Made by a program: the position numbers and the translations under genes. Source: Mycocentrospora acerina (Eukaryota > Ascomycota > Dothideomycetes > Pleosporales). Taken from it: 64,000 nucleotides of DNA. Where the stretch lies: assembly GCA_022701365.1 (NCBI GenBank), contig JAKUHH010000394.1, positions 648-64,647 of the forward strand, given 5' to 3'. This document shows positions 11,517 through 22,805 of the stretch, one piece after another. Positions within the stretch are counted from its first letter, which is position 1. The number at the start of each line of letters is the position of its first letter. The notes beneath the pieces were generated by a model that ran no database searches, was not told the origin of the DNA, and saw only the letters and a list, made by a program, of their open reading frames with translations.

Positions 11517-13829
11517 ATGAAGTCCCTCTCCCGGCTCCTCGCATGGTGCCCACTCCTCTCGCTCACCACCGCTGCACAACTCGCCAATATAACCCTAGTC
11601 CCAGCAGCCACAGGCTTCGAAGGCGACGTCACCGCATTCATCTACGCCCGCTCGCCACTCCTCCTAGCAAACGATGGCAGCGCAGAAAACGGCGGCTTCC
11701 GAGCATTCTCTGCCTCAAAGACACCTCCCTTTGAGCAGAAATCGCTCCAGAAAACGGGACGCTCAAAGTTCGCGGTGCCGGTTTACGATGTGGGCGGGCG
11801 CGATGTGATTGTCAACATTCCGGCTCCAGACTCGCTGTTTAGGGTGTTTGATGCGCAGAGTTTCAAGCAGATTGAGAGCGGGGAGAAGAAGCAGCTTGGT
11901 GATTGGAGCACGGCGTGTGTTTGGCGGAGTGTGAAGAGTGGAGAGAGCTATCTGTTTTTGTTTGGGAAGAAGACGGTTGTGCAGTTTCTTGTGAGAGATG
12001 CGGCGAAGAAGAAGAAGTACGTTGAGATTCTTGAGGTGGGTGGTTTTGTGCGGAATTGTTCATGAATGAAAACTAATTGAAAAGTAGGTCCAGACTTTTG
12101 GGATCCCTATTGAGGGTGAGTCGTGCGCTGTCTTTTCCAATGGTGTTGTCGTTTTCTCCGGGGACGACCAACCCTTGTACTCTTTCCAGGCGTCGGAATC
12201 GACTTCTGCTCCCAAAATCACCACTGTTAGCAAAGATGTTGAATCTGCTGGACTGGCTACGTATGTTAGCAATTCTGGCGACTACCTCCTAGTTGCACAT
12301 GATGAGAGTATCGATGTGTATGACGATAAGTTTCAGCAGAAAGGGACGTTCTCGCTGAATGGTATTTCGGAGCTTTCCATCGAAGGAGGATTGTCCATCA
12401 TTCAATCGGCACTTCCGGGCTACCCTGCAGGCGCTTTTGCATTTGCGTTCGAAGGAGAGGACGACACGGGGGTTGCTATTGGCTCACTGGAAGGGCTGCT
12501 CAAAGCTCTCAATATCAAGCCGAACACAAAGTTCACCCCGCAAGATAAGCCATGCCGTCACTGCGATGATGCAGTTTCTGAAAAGTGCTCCAACAATGGT
12601 TATGTTGACGGTCGCCAAAGCTGTTCATGCTTTGCAGGATTCGCTAGCAGCGACTGCTCTAGGTCGATCTGCCAAAACGACTGCTCAGGACACGGGAAAT
12701 GTACTGGCCCTAACCAATGTAAATGCTCCAATGGATGGACTGGCCCCAGCTGCTCGTTTGTTGCTGTGCAAGCCAAGTACGAGACGGAAGCAAATGGTGG
12801 TGATGGCGATGATCCAGCGATTTGGATTCACCCTTCCAAACCAGACCAAAGTAGGATTATCACTACGACGAAATCCGAACAGGGCGAAGGATTTGGCGTT
12901 TTCGACCTGAAAGGCCGGTTGCTGCAGCAAATCTCTGCTGAGAAACCTAACAATGTCGATGTCATCTACAAATTGCCCGCCGGCAATCGAACAATTGATC
13001 TTGCATTTGCTGCATGCCGCGGCGACAACACCATGTGGTAAGATTGATCTATTTTCCAACTTCCAATCGATATAAAGATACTAATACACGTAGTCTCGTC
13101 GAAATAACCAGTACAGGCTCTCTCCTCTCCATCTCCGGAGGCGTCCAGTCCCTTCCCAAAGACTACGAGCCCTATGGCTCCTGCACCTACCGTTCCCCCA
13201 CATCTCAAAAACAGTACCTCTTTGTCAACAACAAGGACGCGCAATACCTACAGTTCGAACTAACCTCCACCACCAACGGCACCCTTCAAACCCGGCTCGT
13301 GCGCGAATTCACCGGCGGCTCCGGCGGCCAAGTAGAAGGCTGCGTCGCAGACGAAGCCTCGCAGTTTATTTTTCTAGGCGAAGAACCCTCAGGCATCTGG
13401 CGCTATGACGCCGAGCCCACCGGCTCCAACACAGGGGTACAAATCGCCAAAGTGGGCGACAACGGTCTCGCCGCCGACGTCGAGGGTTTAACTCTCGTCC
13501 CGGCCAAAACCGGTCCTGGAGGTTACATTCTCGTCTCCAGCCAGGGCATCAGCGCTTACCTTGTGTACCAGCGGGCGCCGCCGCACGAGTACGTGATGAC
13601 GTTCAAAATTGTGGAGAATAAGGGGGAGGGGATCGACGGCGTGAGTAATACCGATGGGATTACGGCAGTGGGGAATAGGTTGAATGCGGATTTTTCGGCG
13701 GGTTTGTTTGTCACGCATGATGATGCGAATGAGTTGGCCGAGGGGGGGACGGCGGAGCAGGCGAGTTTCAAGTTGGTGAGTTTGGCGGAGGTGTTGGGCG
13801 AGGAGAGGAGTAGGGCGTTGGGATATTGA
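11517..13829 (+). CDS. secreted beta-propeller 3-phytase with two EGF-like modules
   Basis: Predicted extracellular phytase releasing phosphate from inositol hexakisphosphate. Three exons, join(11517..12035, 12088..13037, 13094..13829), 734 codons. The intron at 13038-13093 carries a textbook TACTAATA branch site. Residues 1-20 form a signal peptide (hydrophobic core, end at TTAAQ). Residues about 20-325 are a first, diverged propeller. Two Cys-rich EGF-like modules follow at about 329-363 and 368-395 (CSGHGKC, CKCSNGWTGPSC). The second propeller starts with the phytase signature GDGDDPAIWIHP at about 411-422 and continues with KGRLLQ, NNVDV, EGCVADE and DVEGLTL, the Ca/phosphate-binding acidic set of this family. 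The weak first propeller may modulate the second, as in tandem-domain bacterial phytases; that is inference. Confidence 0.85.
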
Positions 13830-14404
13830 TTGAGGGTGGAAGGGGAATATGTGTTGTTGAGATTAATGGGGCGTTTTTACTCGTGCTATTTTTTCTCAAA
13901 GATGTGTTTGAATGTATTTTTTTCTCATTTTCTTTTTTTTCTTTTTCTCGTTCTATACGGTGAGACTTCATGACTTGCGAGTCTTGGAACCAGTCAATCT
14001 GGCAGAGTAAGCTTTGGTCGTGGAAGCGGCGGATATGCTGTTGGAAATTGACAACGCGTAGTCTTCGTGGTGCGAGATCGGCTCGATGACGCGTTTCCAC
14101 GTGACCAATTTCACGCACATGAGGCGTGCGACCAAGTGGGAGCGAACGTGTACACAATCTGGAGCATGACGCATTTTGAAAAGCTCGTGATTTTTTTTTG
14201 CAATAATGCTTGCCCTAGATTCTTGCAGTGTTGTGGCTTTGGGGTGATAGTTGCGACCTTTGAAGTTTTTGCGATTGCGGAGCTTCCAAGCCACATAACT
14301 ACCTACTTACCTAGGTGGGTGAGCAGTTTTAAACGGACATCAAAACCTCTAAGCTACGCTACTTTTTGGCTGTTTCAAGAAGAGATAGGAAGAATTAAAG
14401 TTCA
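13830..14404. other. intergenic between phytase and RWD gene
   Basis: About 575 bp with T-rich tracts at 13900-13950 and 14190. A 108-codon minus-strand open frame (13968-14294) overlaps it but has no recognisable motif, so I did not call it. Confidence 0.5.
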
Positions 14405-15352
14405 ATGGCGAATACCCAATCATGGCGCTTTTTGCCGCCGGATCTGATCGAGCTGCAGATCGGGCAGATCGATCTGCTAATGGCCATGTACCCAGATGAA
14501 GTCAAATTAGAAAGAGACTCGGAGACACTTCTTGATATCCTGCGCAACGGAACTGATGACAATCTCACCACTACATCAAGCACCCCGCCAACAATCTTAA
14601 TCCCATTGCACCTTCCCATTTCACCATCCGAGACCGACTCTTCAAGCCCTGCCTCGCTGCTCTTAAATCTCACCGTCCCATTCACATATGAAAGCAACGC
14701 CCCGCCAGACGAACCCCCCCAGATAAAAGTCCGCGTCCAGCAGCCCCCATGGATGAGCAAAGCCACCACAACGCACCTCATGGCCTCGCTGCCCGACACG
14801 GAAGACGACCTCCTCGGCACCCTAGAATCCATCCGAGAAGCAGCATCGCAGCAGCTCAGTCTCTACCAACAACAACAAGCTTCCATCCACCTCTCACCTG
14901 AATCCACATCCAACAAGACAAAAGGACAAGAAGAAGGAGAAGGAGAAGGAGAAGAAAAACCCCTCGTCCGCGTCTGGTTCTACTTCCCCTCCATCAGCAC
15001 GCGCTCGAAACGCGACGACTTTATCAAATTCGCGCCACTGTACAACCTCACGGGATTCCTGTATGCAGGCAAGCCGGGCCTTCTCTGCGTCGAGGGCGGC
15101 TCCCAGAGTATCGACGACTACATGAAGTTTATCAAGACGGAGAGCTGGGGCGATATCCCCGCGCATCATAAGAAGGTTAGCGAGAGGTATCGTGAGGGGG
15201 GTGTGAGCAGGGTTTTTCCGGGCATGGTGGAGATTACGGATAGTGTGGGGGAGAGGCGCGGGCAGAGGGCTAATCGGGGGGATATGAAGGCTGTGGAGGA
15301 GTGGTTGGCGGAGAGGGGGTTGGGGGAGGCGTTGACGAGGGTGTTGATGTGA
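14405..15352 (+). CDS. RWD-domain protein with C-terminal DUF1115 (RWDD2-like)
   Basis: Single exon, 315 codons. The N-terminal RWD domain covers about residues 10-140 (LQIGQIDLLMAMYPDEV, then a run of beta strands ending near PPWMS). A Gln-rich then Glu/Gly-rich linker (about 155-190) separates it from a C-terminal domain with VRVWFYFPSISTRSKRDDF, GFLYAGKPGLLCVEGG and a WGDIPAHHKK segment, the pattern of DUF1115 in RWDD2 proteins. RWD folds are protein-binding modules. The cellular role of RWDD2 proteins is not established. The ATG at 14405 is the first in frame and starts just before the RWD helix. Confidence 0.85.
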   Translation: MANTQSWRFLPPDLIELQIGQIDLLMAMYPDEVKLERDSETLLDILRNGTDDNLTTTSSTPPTILIPLHLPISPSETDSSSPASLLLNLTVPFTYESNAPPDEPPQIKVRVQQPPWMSKATTTHLMASLPDTEDDLLGTLESIREAASQQLSLYQQQQASIHLSPESTSNKTKGQEEGEGEGEEKPLVRVWFYFPSISTRSKRDDFIKFAPLYNLTGFLYAGKPGLLCVEGGSQSIDDYMKFIKTESWGDIPAHHKKVSERYREGGVSRVFPGMVEITDSVGERRGQRANRGDMKAVEEWLAERGLGEALTRVLM

Positions 15353-17053
15353 TGGGATGGGATGTGTGGGTTGGGAGGGGGTTGTGGTAGATGCAAGCCT
15401 ATGAGGGGTGAGTGACTGAGGTTTTATTCTGTACTTGCTACGATTCAACACAACTAAATGGTTGTCTATCGAAGCTAGAACAACAAGTTGATTCAGCGGT
15501 AGAAGTTCGTCTTCTGCCCTACATGGAATACCAAACTATAATCATCGTCTTAAATCAAAGCTATTCTCTTTTTTGGGCGAGCAAGTTAGCCACATCGCTT
15601 TCACTTGGAGTGTCTAACATGGCTTCGGACCAATAACAAGTCATTCAAGATGTGCAATGTAAGACCAGCGATACGGAAAAGGGCAGCTTGAAATTAATGC
15701 TATAAAAATTCGCGTATAAATCTCACAAGTTAGAGTGAGCGATCACGTTATCATCTGACCATTTTGTATCAGACTGATTTGGCATTTCGTCGCCTGAACA
15801 TTTGTTAAGACCTGGCACGGCTTTCTCAATGGTTATAGCGGCAATAATGACGGTGCATTACTCTCCTATCATTACTGTCGGGTTTTCTTTATGGGTGTGT
15901 TCGATCGCCACGTGTTTCCATCCATCGTCAGTGCTGGTGTATTGGAGCACTTTTCAAGAGTTTTTTTTTGGATTGAAGACTTGTGCGAGGGGACTTGTCG
16001 GATGTTTCCATACAGGTCGGTAATGAAACTCTGCTCTTGGTGGTCAGAAGTGGTTGCGTCTCTGCCTTTGGGCTGAGTATCTACTGCTAGCATGTGGATC
16101 ATGGCTACATGGATCCCTTTCAGCCGCTGGTTCAAAGTCTAGATGGTTATTCAAGGCTGCAGTGGTATTATGATACGGCGTAGCTGGGAGATGTGGAGAA
16201 TACAGAAACGAGTAGATAGTGGAGGTGAATGACGCAAGAATGACTCTTTAGTAGGGTGATTGTCGACGGAAGCTGTAAGAGAATTCATTAAATAGCCTAA
16301 GCATGACAATTCTGACCGTGATAATGGAAGTGGCAAGTGTCACGGACTTCGTTCAGTCTAAAGTCATGTGCGCATTTCAACTCCAAGAAGCAAGGCTGAC
16401 AACCCAGTTGATAGAGTTGTGCCAATCATGGTGGCCATCGCAATGCACTATTACGAGAATAGGCAATGCATGTTCTAGATACTGCTGCGCAATCAACAGC
16501 TCGATATTTACCTGATACTTGTATAGGTCATTGATGTTTCTAAAGATCCTTTGAACCATAGCTCCACCATTAGGATGTCTCCCACACTGATGCAAGGGTG
16601 GGACCAGCCGTGCGTTAGGCAGCGTGCCGCCGGCAGCTTCCAGTCAGAGGAAGACCAATCGATCGGACGATAGGCGCCATTTTCCTGCCACCAGAGAGTG
16701 AAGGTGGGTATGCCTTGTATTGGTTGTCGCTTGAAAGGGTGACGCATGAACGCGTGATGCAGAGCAGGATCATCATAGCCACTCTGAACCATGGCAGCTG
16801 AGCAGGAAGGCAATTTGTTGTGCCTGACGGATGCCTCTGTTGGTCTAAGCCACTGTGGTTGAGTGACTGTGCCGCAACGCATGAACTTGACCCCTGTCGG
16901 CGGCTTTGCCGCCAGGCAAACTTCCCGGGAGAGCGGTTAAGCGAGAGGCGCCGCCCGCATTGATGCGTTGTGTGTTTGCCTTGCGGCGGGTAATAAGAGG
17001 GGCTGTTGATAAGTACTTATACACGAGGCTTCGTGTTTTCTAAAATATCAAAA
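15353..17053. other. 1.7 kb gene-poor spacer, AT-rich toward the 3' side
   Basis: No convincing gene. Several short open frames on both strands lack family features; the longest is 16508-16882 on the minus strand. A compact GC-rich patch with hairpin potential lies at 16890-16990. The last part is the promoter of the ATPase gene. Confidence 0.5.
16890..16990. repeat. GC-rich inverted-repeat patch
   Basis: GGCGGCTTTGCCGCC forms a 6-bp-stem hairpin at 16899-16913. The adjacent CCGCCAGGCAAAC is echoed in reverse by TTTGCCTTGCGGCGG at about 16975-16989, giving an outer imperfect inverted repeat. It stands out from its AT-rich surroundings. Origin unknown; a transposon end or a replication/transcription-stalling hairpin are both possible. 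Confidence 0.4.
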
Positions 17054-19530
17054 ATGTCTACCATGATAAATGAGTGGGTACGAATGCAATATCGCAACAA
17101 GTATTGTAACAAAAAAGGCGAATTGGCCTGCAACGTTAATCTCGATACCTTTCGAAAGGAACTCCACCAGCAACGTCCACAAAACATTACAGAGATAGAA
17201 GAAGCAACAAAAAGGTGAGCGTTAGCCTTCTATTTCGATTTCAGAAGTTGATCATGTGCAGATTACATTTCGATATTTGTACAGTAAGTCTGGAAGCTGT
17301 CATACATGAAGGCTTCATAATTTACGTACTACAGGAAATCTGTCGTCCTTTTCCACTTAATATTGAAGGTAAATTTGTCGATCAATTGGCTGTTCGCGCG
17401 AGAATACAGTCATTGCGGCCTGATTTGGACAACAAAAAAGCAAAGAAAGCACAAAGATTGTAAGATCTGTCTGGACGTATCGAAGGCGCTATTAAAAATG
17501 ATATGAAAAGATTCTAATAACTTCAAGGATTCAGAAGGCGAACATGGCAGCGGCCATGAATCAGAAGCCAGTCGCATCGAACACTCAGCATATCCCGTTA
17601 GACAACTCCCTTTGTGCTTGGATCAGTGCACAATATTCTAGTCATGCGTTTGTTGGCGTTGGCTTCATCGGATGGAACAAATTTGCAAACTCACTTTTTC
17701 AAGCGAAGCCGGGCCAAAGTGTTGCGATTAGAGCTGCGCTAGATCGGTGAGCACATCCGTACTTCAAATTGGTACGATTACTGATGATAGGAGAATGCGC
17801 AAACCCGGGCACGCTTGGAGCCTGGAAAGTCCTGAAAAAGTATCTCAGAAAAATTCTCTACTGAGAAAACAAGCTCAAGCTCAAGTTCAAGCTCAAGGCG
17901 GCATCGAACTTGTAAAGCTACCTTCAAAACCCGCAACTCCACTTTGGCAAGCTACTACTCCCGCTATCGCAACACTGAAACACCTGGCTCGTGAGGAGGT
18001 GGAGTTGTCCTCAAGAAATCATTCAGTATATCAAAGGGAACAGCACAACACTATTACAACAGACCCTGGCTCAGATAGCGAGTCAGAATCGGATGATGGT
18101 CAGCTCAGCTACAATTCTTCTGAACCTGACTTTAGTCTCATGGATCACTTGCTTGCCGATCGGGGCAGGACTACCAATCTCGAAGGTTCTCCAAGCATTC
18201 ACGAGCGGGATATCGCCCATGCACCCTTACTGGCAGAAGAACTTATAACGATGCACGGGACAGCTTTGGTACCTCAATACGGGCTTCTGGGCAGCTGCAC
18301 AGACGACATGGTCCAAAATGCCAACGCCAAGGTGTTTTTGAATACCAACGTACCTTTCTCTGCATTCATCTGTGGAGTTCAGGGAAGTGGAAAGAGTCAC
18401 ACGACTGCTTGCATGCTTGAAAACGCGTTGATACCCTCTCCAAGTCTTGGAAATCTAATATCACCGGTCTCTGCGCTGGTGTTTAGCTACGGAGAATTTA
18501 GTAATGGTGGTTCAGGCTTCAGTATCAGTGAAGCTGCTTTCCTTGCAACCGCGAGCCAGAGGTTTCCAGGGCAGCGTGTTAAGAAGATCACTGTTCTGAC
18601 TTCGCCATCTAATCCTGCGATCAAAAAGTTTTACAACCGGTTTCCCAACATCAAAATCAAACCATTCAAGTTGAAGGCGAAAACACTGGATATTGGCACA
18701 CTACTCACTCTGATGGCAGTGAACGAGAAATCAGAAGTCCCTCTATACATGGCCAAGGTGGAGAGTATTTTGCGAGGAATCGCAACAGAGAGCGAGGACG
18801 GAGTCTTCGACTACGACCTTTTTAAGCAGCGCCTTGCTCTTGAAAATTTTGACCCCAAGCAGACTACCATGCTTGAGATGAGACTAGGTCTGCTCGAATC
18901 ATTCTTGGACACGGAAGGCAACGTTCCGGAACCAACATTTCGTCCTGGCGAGATTACAATCATTGATTTGTCTGATCCGTTTGTTACACCAAATACTGCC
19001 TGCATTCTTTTCAAAGTCGGGCTTGAGCGATTTATGCAGTCTAGCGCACCTGGCAAAATGGTTGTGCTAGATGAGGCCCATAAGGTATTTCTAATGATTC
19101 AAAGTCACTCCCCTGCTAACTCCAATGCTAGTACATGCTCAATTCACCTGGATCTAAAGTCCTCAACGACTACCTAAAAACTCTCATTCGTCTCCAACAC
19201 CACAGAGGAGCTCGCGTTGTCATTTCTACTCAGGAGCCCACAGTTTCTACTGATCTCATTGCGTTGTGCTCCGTCACGGTTATCCATCGATTTACAAGCC
19301 CTGATTGGTTTGGTGCTCTCCGGAGACACATCAATGCGGTCGATAATGATGGAGCTATTATGCAACAGATTGAGGGTTTAACAACTGGAGAAGCACTTGT
19401 ATACTCTCCAAACGCGGTACTTGGAAAGAATGAGGATGGTAGTTTGCGTAAGGCAGTCGGTCGCTTGCTCAGAGTTGACATTAGAAATCGATTGACAGCT
19501 GATGGTGGAGAGTCTGTTATGGCTGTATAA
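17054..19530 (+). CDS. HerA/FtsK-like P-loop ATPase, function unknown
   Basis: Six exons, join(17054..17214, 17262..17283, 17335..17459, 17528..17746, 17791..19084, 19132..19530), 739 codons. Exon 2 is only 22 nt but is needed to keep the frame. Residues 1-175 are a novel N-terminal region without a family I recognise. A Ser/Asp/Glu-rich linker precedes the ATPase core. Walker A is GVQGSGKSHT (about 371-380), Walker B is MVVLDEAHK (about 599-607), followed by VVISTQEP (sensor-like) and HRFTSPDWFGALRRH, a plausible arginine-finger segment. This order fits the HerA/VirD4/FtsK pumping ATPases. Those are rare in fungal nuclear genomes, and similar fungal proteins are only known as hypothetical P-loop ATPases. 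The AT-rich flanks and odd architecture suggest an accessory or mobile origin. Confidence 0.75.
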
Positions 19531-20195
19531 ACACATTTGATGGTCTATTTTCATTGGTCTTTTCTGGAAGAGAAAGGGCGTTTGGTCTACAAGTCTTGGT
19601 TTGTTTGTTTAAAGATGCTTCACGAGAACTTTCATGACGAGAGCTTGAGATATAGTAGCCTAGACATATTTTAGGGTCTTGCTATGCTCTTGTTTCAATT
19701 CATGCTCTCTGGAAATAGGGATGTTGATTATCAACATATGTGAGATCTCTGAACCTTTTGAGACGACGAAGAGCATAACGGATATGACCTAAATGAAAGC
19801 TCAGTTTCTCGTACATTTTTCATTGACAATAATAAATGAGACGATTTTCTCTGTACCTGTTTCCATCTCACGAAAACGCCCAAGCAAATTATTTCCTTTT
19901 GTCTTTCGACGTGCCATCTACCTCTATGTTTATGGTACCATAACTAGTTTTCAGACCAACCCTCTATTCTCGAAGGCTTTTCAAGATGAAAATTCGATGT
20001 GAAATCTCACAGATCTCCTTGCAACACTTTGTTATTGGGTGGCCTGGCCAAGGACAGGTTTTTACGAGTGTGCTGAGATCTAAAACTCAGAATTTAATTG
20101 ACAAAAGTAGTTTTGAGCTTCGTTTTGGTTTATAAGCCTACAAATACATGACACCTTATTGGTCACTGGATTTTCTACTCTGTATTCCGTACTTT
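19531..20195. other. intergenic between convergent ATPase and ribokinase genes
   Basis: About 665 bp of AT-rich sequence where the 3' ends of two convergent genes meet. No gene or structured repeat seen. Confidence 0.5.
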
Positions 20196-21261
20196 TTACG
20201 TCTCTGGCACTTCATCCGCCCAAGGGATACTTGACTGAGCACCCGCCTTCTGTACCGTCATCGAAGCAGCTCGGTTAGCATGCGCGATTGCGGTATCGAG
20301 ATCGAAATCTGCCCCCTGTGACATCGCTTTCCAACGCGCTACAGCTACCGTGTACGCACCCGCAAAAGTGTCACCAGCTGCAGTAGTATCTACAACTTTG
20401 ACTTTGCGCGCGGGAACAATGTGACCCAAGTGCCCACTCACTTGTTGTTTTGATGTTTTGTAAAAGACACCTTCACCGCCCAAAGTGATGATGACATTTT
20501 GCACGCCTCGCGCAATAAAAACAGCAGCCACTTCGTCCCAGGAGGGGGGATTGTCAATACCAGAAAGAATTGCAGCCTCGGTTTCATTGACAATCAAATG
20601 GCCCAGTCCATGATACGCCTCCTCAGGCAGGGGAATTGCTGGTGCAGGGTTGATGATGGTTTCTACACCTTTCTGGCGCGCTGTTTTCATGTTGTGGAGG
20701 ACCTGAAATAGCATCAGCGCCCGCTTATGAACAACCTTGAAATTGTACAGGGATTCCTACCACTTTCAGAGGCAATTCCAGTTGGAATAACGCCACACTC
20801 GCATCCTCATCTACCAAGTCCTCGACTTGTACATCTCCGTTCGCGCCTGGACAAAACATGATCCTGTTCTCCCCTGTTCCTGTCTCCACAATGATGACCG
20901 CAACTCCTGTCTTTTTTCCTTTTAGGATCTGCACCTTTTCAATGTTTAATCCGTCTTTTTGCAAACTGTTCAAAAAGCCTTCATGAAACTCATCATCCCC
21001 AACAGCACCAACCATGCGGACCTCAACATCCCCATTCTTGCCGTCTTGTGCTTGCTGTTGTGTTCGCGATAGACGTGCGCACGCAACCGCTTGATTAGCG
21101 CCTTTCCCGCCGAAGCCGATGTCGAAAGACTCGGATGTAAGTGTCTCACCGCCAACCGGCACCCGTGCTGTGCGGGTTACAAGATCAACGTTCAGGGAGC
21201 CAATGACAGATATGATGGCAGATTTTGGAGACATTGTGGTGTTTGGTGCACGTGTCGTCAA
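20196..21261 (-). CDS. RBK1: ribokinase (PfkB family)
   Basis: Phosphorylates D-ribose at O5 with ATP, feeding ribose into the pentose phosphate pool. Two exons, complement(20196..20702, 20761..21261), 335 codons from the ATG at 21261, or 326 from MSPKSAII at 21234, which I think more likely. The intron (20760-20703, 58 nt) splits LPLKV from VLHNMK. The N-terminal PfkB signature is GFGGKGANQAVACARL with the ribose-binding NVD in GSLNVDLV. The C-terminal signature is DTTAAGDTFAGAY, where the Asp of AAGD is the catalytic base. INPAPA and NETEA (Mg-binding NxxE-like) are also present. Length matches the family (about 310-340). Symbol follows yeast RBK1. Confidence 0.93.
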
Positions 21262-21606
21262 TGGTGGGATGACAGAGGGGCCTAAGTGGAGCTAGTTCTG
21301 GCGGCTGCGCTAGCTTTATTCGGCCTGGGCTACCGATATGCCACACGCATCGGCATCAACGCCGGACCTCGCCTCTGTCCGTTGAGAATGTACGTTTCAA
21401 TTTTTTGCTGGAGTTGCTCTTTCACACGATCAAATTTAACCACAAATGGTGTATTTTGATCTTCGACCGATAGTACAGTCACTTTCAACTATTTATTCGG
21501 AGTGCCCCCAAGTTCGCCAAGCATAAGGCTGATGAAAGTTGAATGTACACACTTGCTCGCAACCAAGCGGATCAATCCAGCCAGAACCACTGCCGGTCAG
21601 AACACC
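21262..21606. other. intergenic: ribokinase upstream, GH5 3' flank
   Basis: About 345 bp between two minus-strand genes; no gene or striking motif seen. Confidence 0.5.
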
Positions 21607-22805
21607 CTACAAGAGCCAACGACTGAAATCAAAAGCGGACTCAGCCTTTCCAGCAGCAATGCCAGCATCCTTAAGTGCTCCCCAGTTGACGTCGTTGATA
21701 CCAACCTCATAATCCCATCCGTGATGCGGATCCGGGTTGGGGAGGATCTGCCAGTAGAACCACGGAATCCCAGCAGCATCAATACTAGATGCCCATTTTC
21801 GGATGTTACCATCTCGGGCACTAGTACCGATCGGGCTTCCACCGTTGCAGTTGTTGTTGGCTGCATTGGTATAGCAGGCACCCCATTCTTGCATGATAAG
21901 CTTCTTGCCGGCGTTTTTAGCTCTGGTAACATAAGGTGTAAGTTTTGAGGTCTCGAAATCGCCGACACCGTAGGCATGAATAGCAAGCACGTCGAGAGCT
22001 GCACAGTTGAAGTAGGGGTCGAGAAGAGAGTTGGCGAGATAGGCACCGCCACCGGTGCTGACCAATATATTCGTATTGCCCTTCAGATTATCCTTGATAG
22101 ATTGGGCCATGGTGCACTGCCAAGAAGCCAACGCGGTTGGGTTGCCCTGGTATCAGAATTAGTAACATTCTTACTCGTGGACGATGGCATAGTACCTGGG
22201 GGTGCATAGCCTCGTTTTGCGCCTCAAAACCGAAGATATACTCAGAGCTCTGACTCCAAGTCTTGCCATTATTAGGATTCACATGTGCGAGGACATGAGC
22301 AATGCGTTCTTTGAAACTTCCAATAGCAGCACTGTTGGTGTAGAAGTCGCCAGTGCCATACCATTTTCCGTAGAAATCGCGATTCAATTCAAGCGCATTA
22401 TAACTGTGAATAGAGATAAGAAGCTTGATACCATATCCATGGGCTTTCGCCATGAACTTGTCGAGACGGTTAAGAACAGTGTCGTCCCAAGCCGCGGGCG
22501 AATCTCCTTGAAGGGGGTTATAGGCATCGATAGCTGTTCCCTTTTCGCTGCTTCCTTGACCTATAGGCTTCAAGTTAGTCCACATTGCCTATTTAGTAGC
22601 GTATATTAAGATACCTACCATCAAGCCACACACGCAAAACCTTGACCCCAGCACTCTGAAGACCCTGGAAAAGAAATGTCGACTGGCTATCCTTCAAGCC
22701 GGCAGCATAGTAAAGATTGGATGCTGCGAACGACTTGGCTGCAAAGGTAGTCGGCAAAGACGAAAATCCAAGCAGCAGAGCCGTAAAAAAGGAACTCGGT
22801 CTCAT
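21607..22805 (-). CDS. secreted glycoside hydrolase family 5
   Basis: Predicted extracellular beta-glycanase. Three exons, complement(21607..22146, 22196..22560, 22619..22805), 363 codons. Residues 1-22 form a signal peptide (FFTALLLGFSSLPTTFA). Splicing gives VLRVWLDGQGSSEKG, the strand-2 Arg region of the fold. The acid/base Glu is in FEAQNEAMH (about E179), the nucleophile Glu in LIMQEWG (about E271). HAYG and WFYWQILPNP supply the substrate-binding His and Trp. These are the clan GH-A/GH5 landmarks. Endoglucanase, mannanase or galactanase specificity cannot be read from the sequence. It ends without a carbohydrate-binding module. The region upstream is strongly AT-rich. Confidence 0.88.

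Noticed and set aside
13968..14294. 108-codon minus-strand open frame
   Set aside because: No recognisable family or motif and it sits in the intergenic space between two plus-strand genes; length is within chance expectation.
16508..16882. 124-codon minus-strand open frame
   Set aside because: No family resemblance, no good splice continuation, and overlapping frames of similar length; left as spacer.
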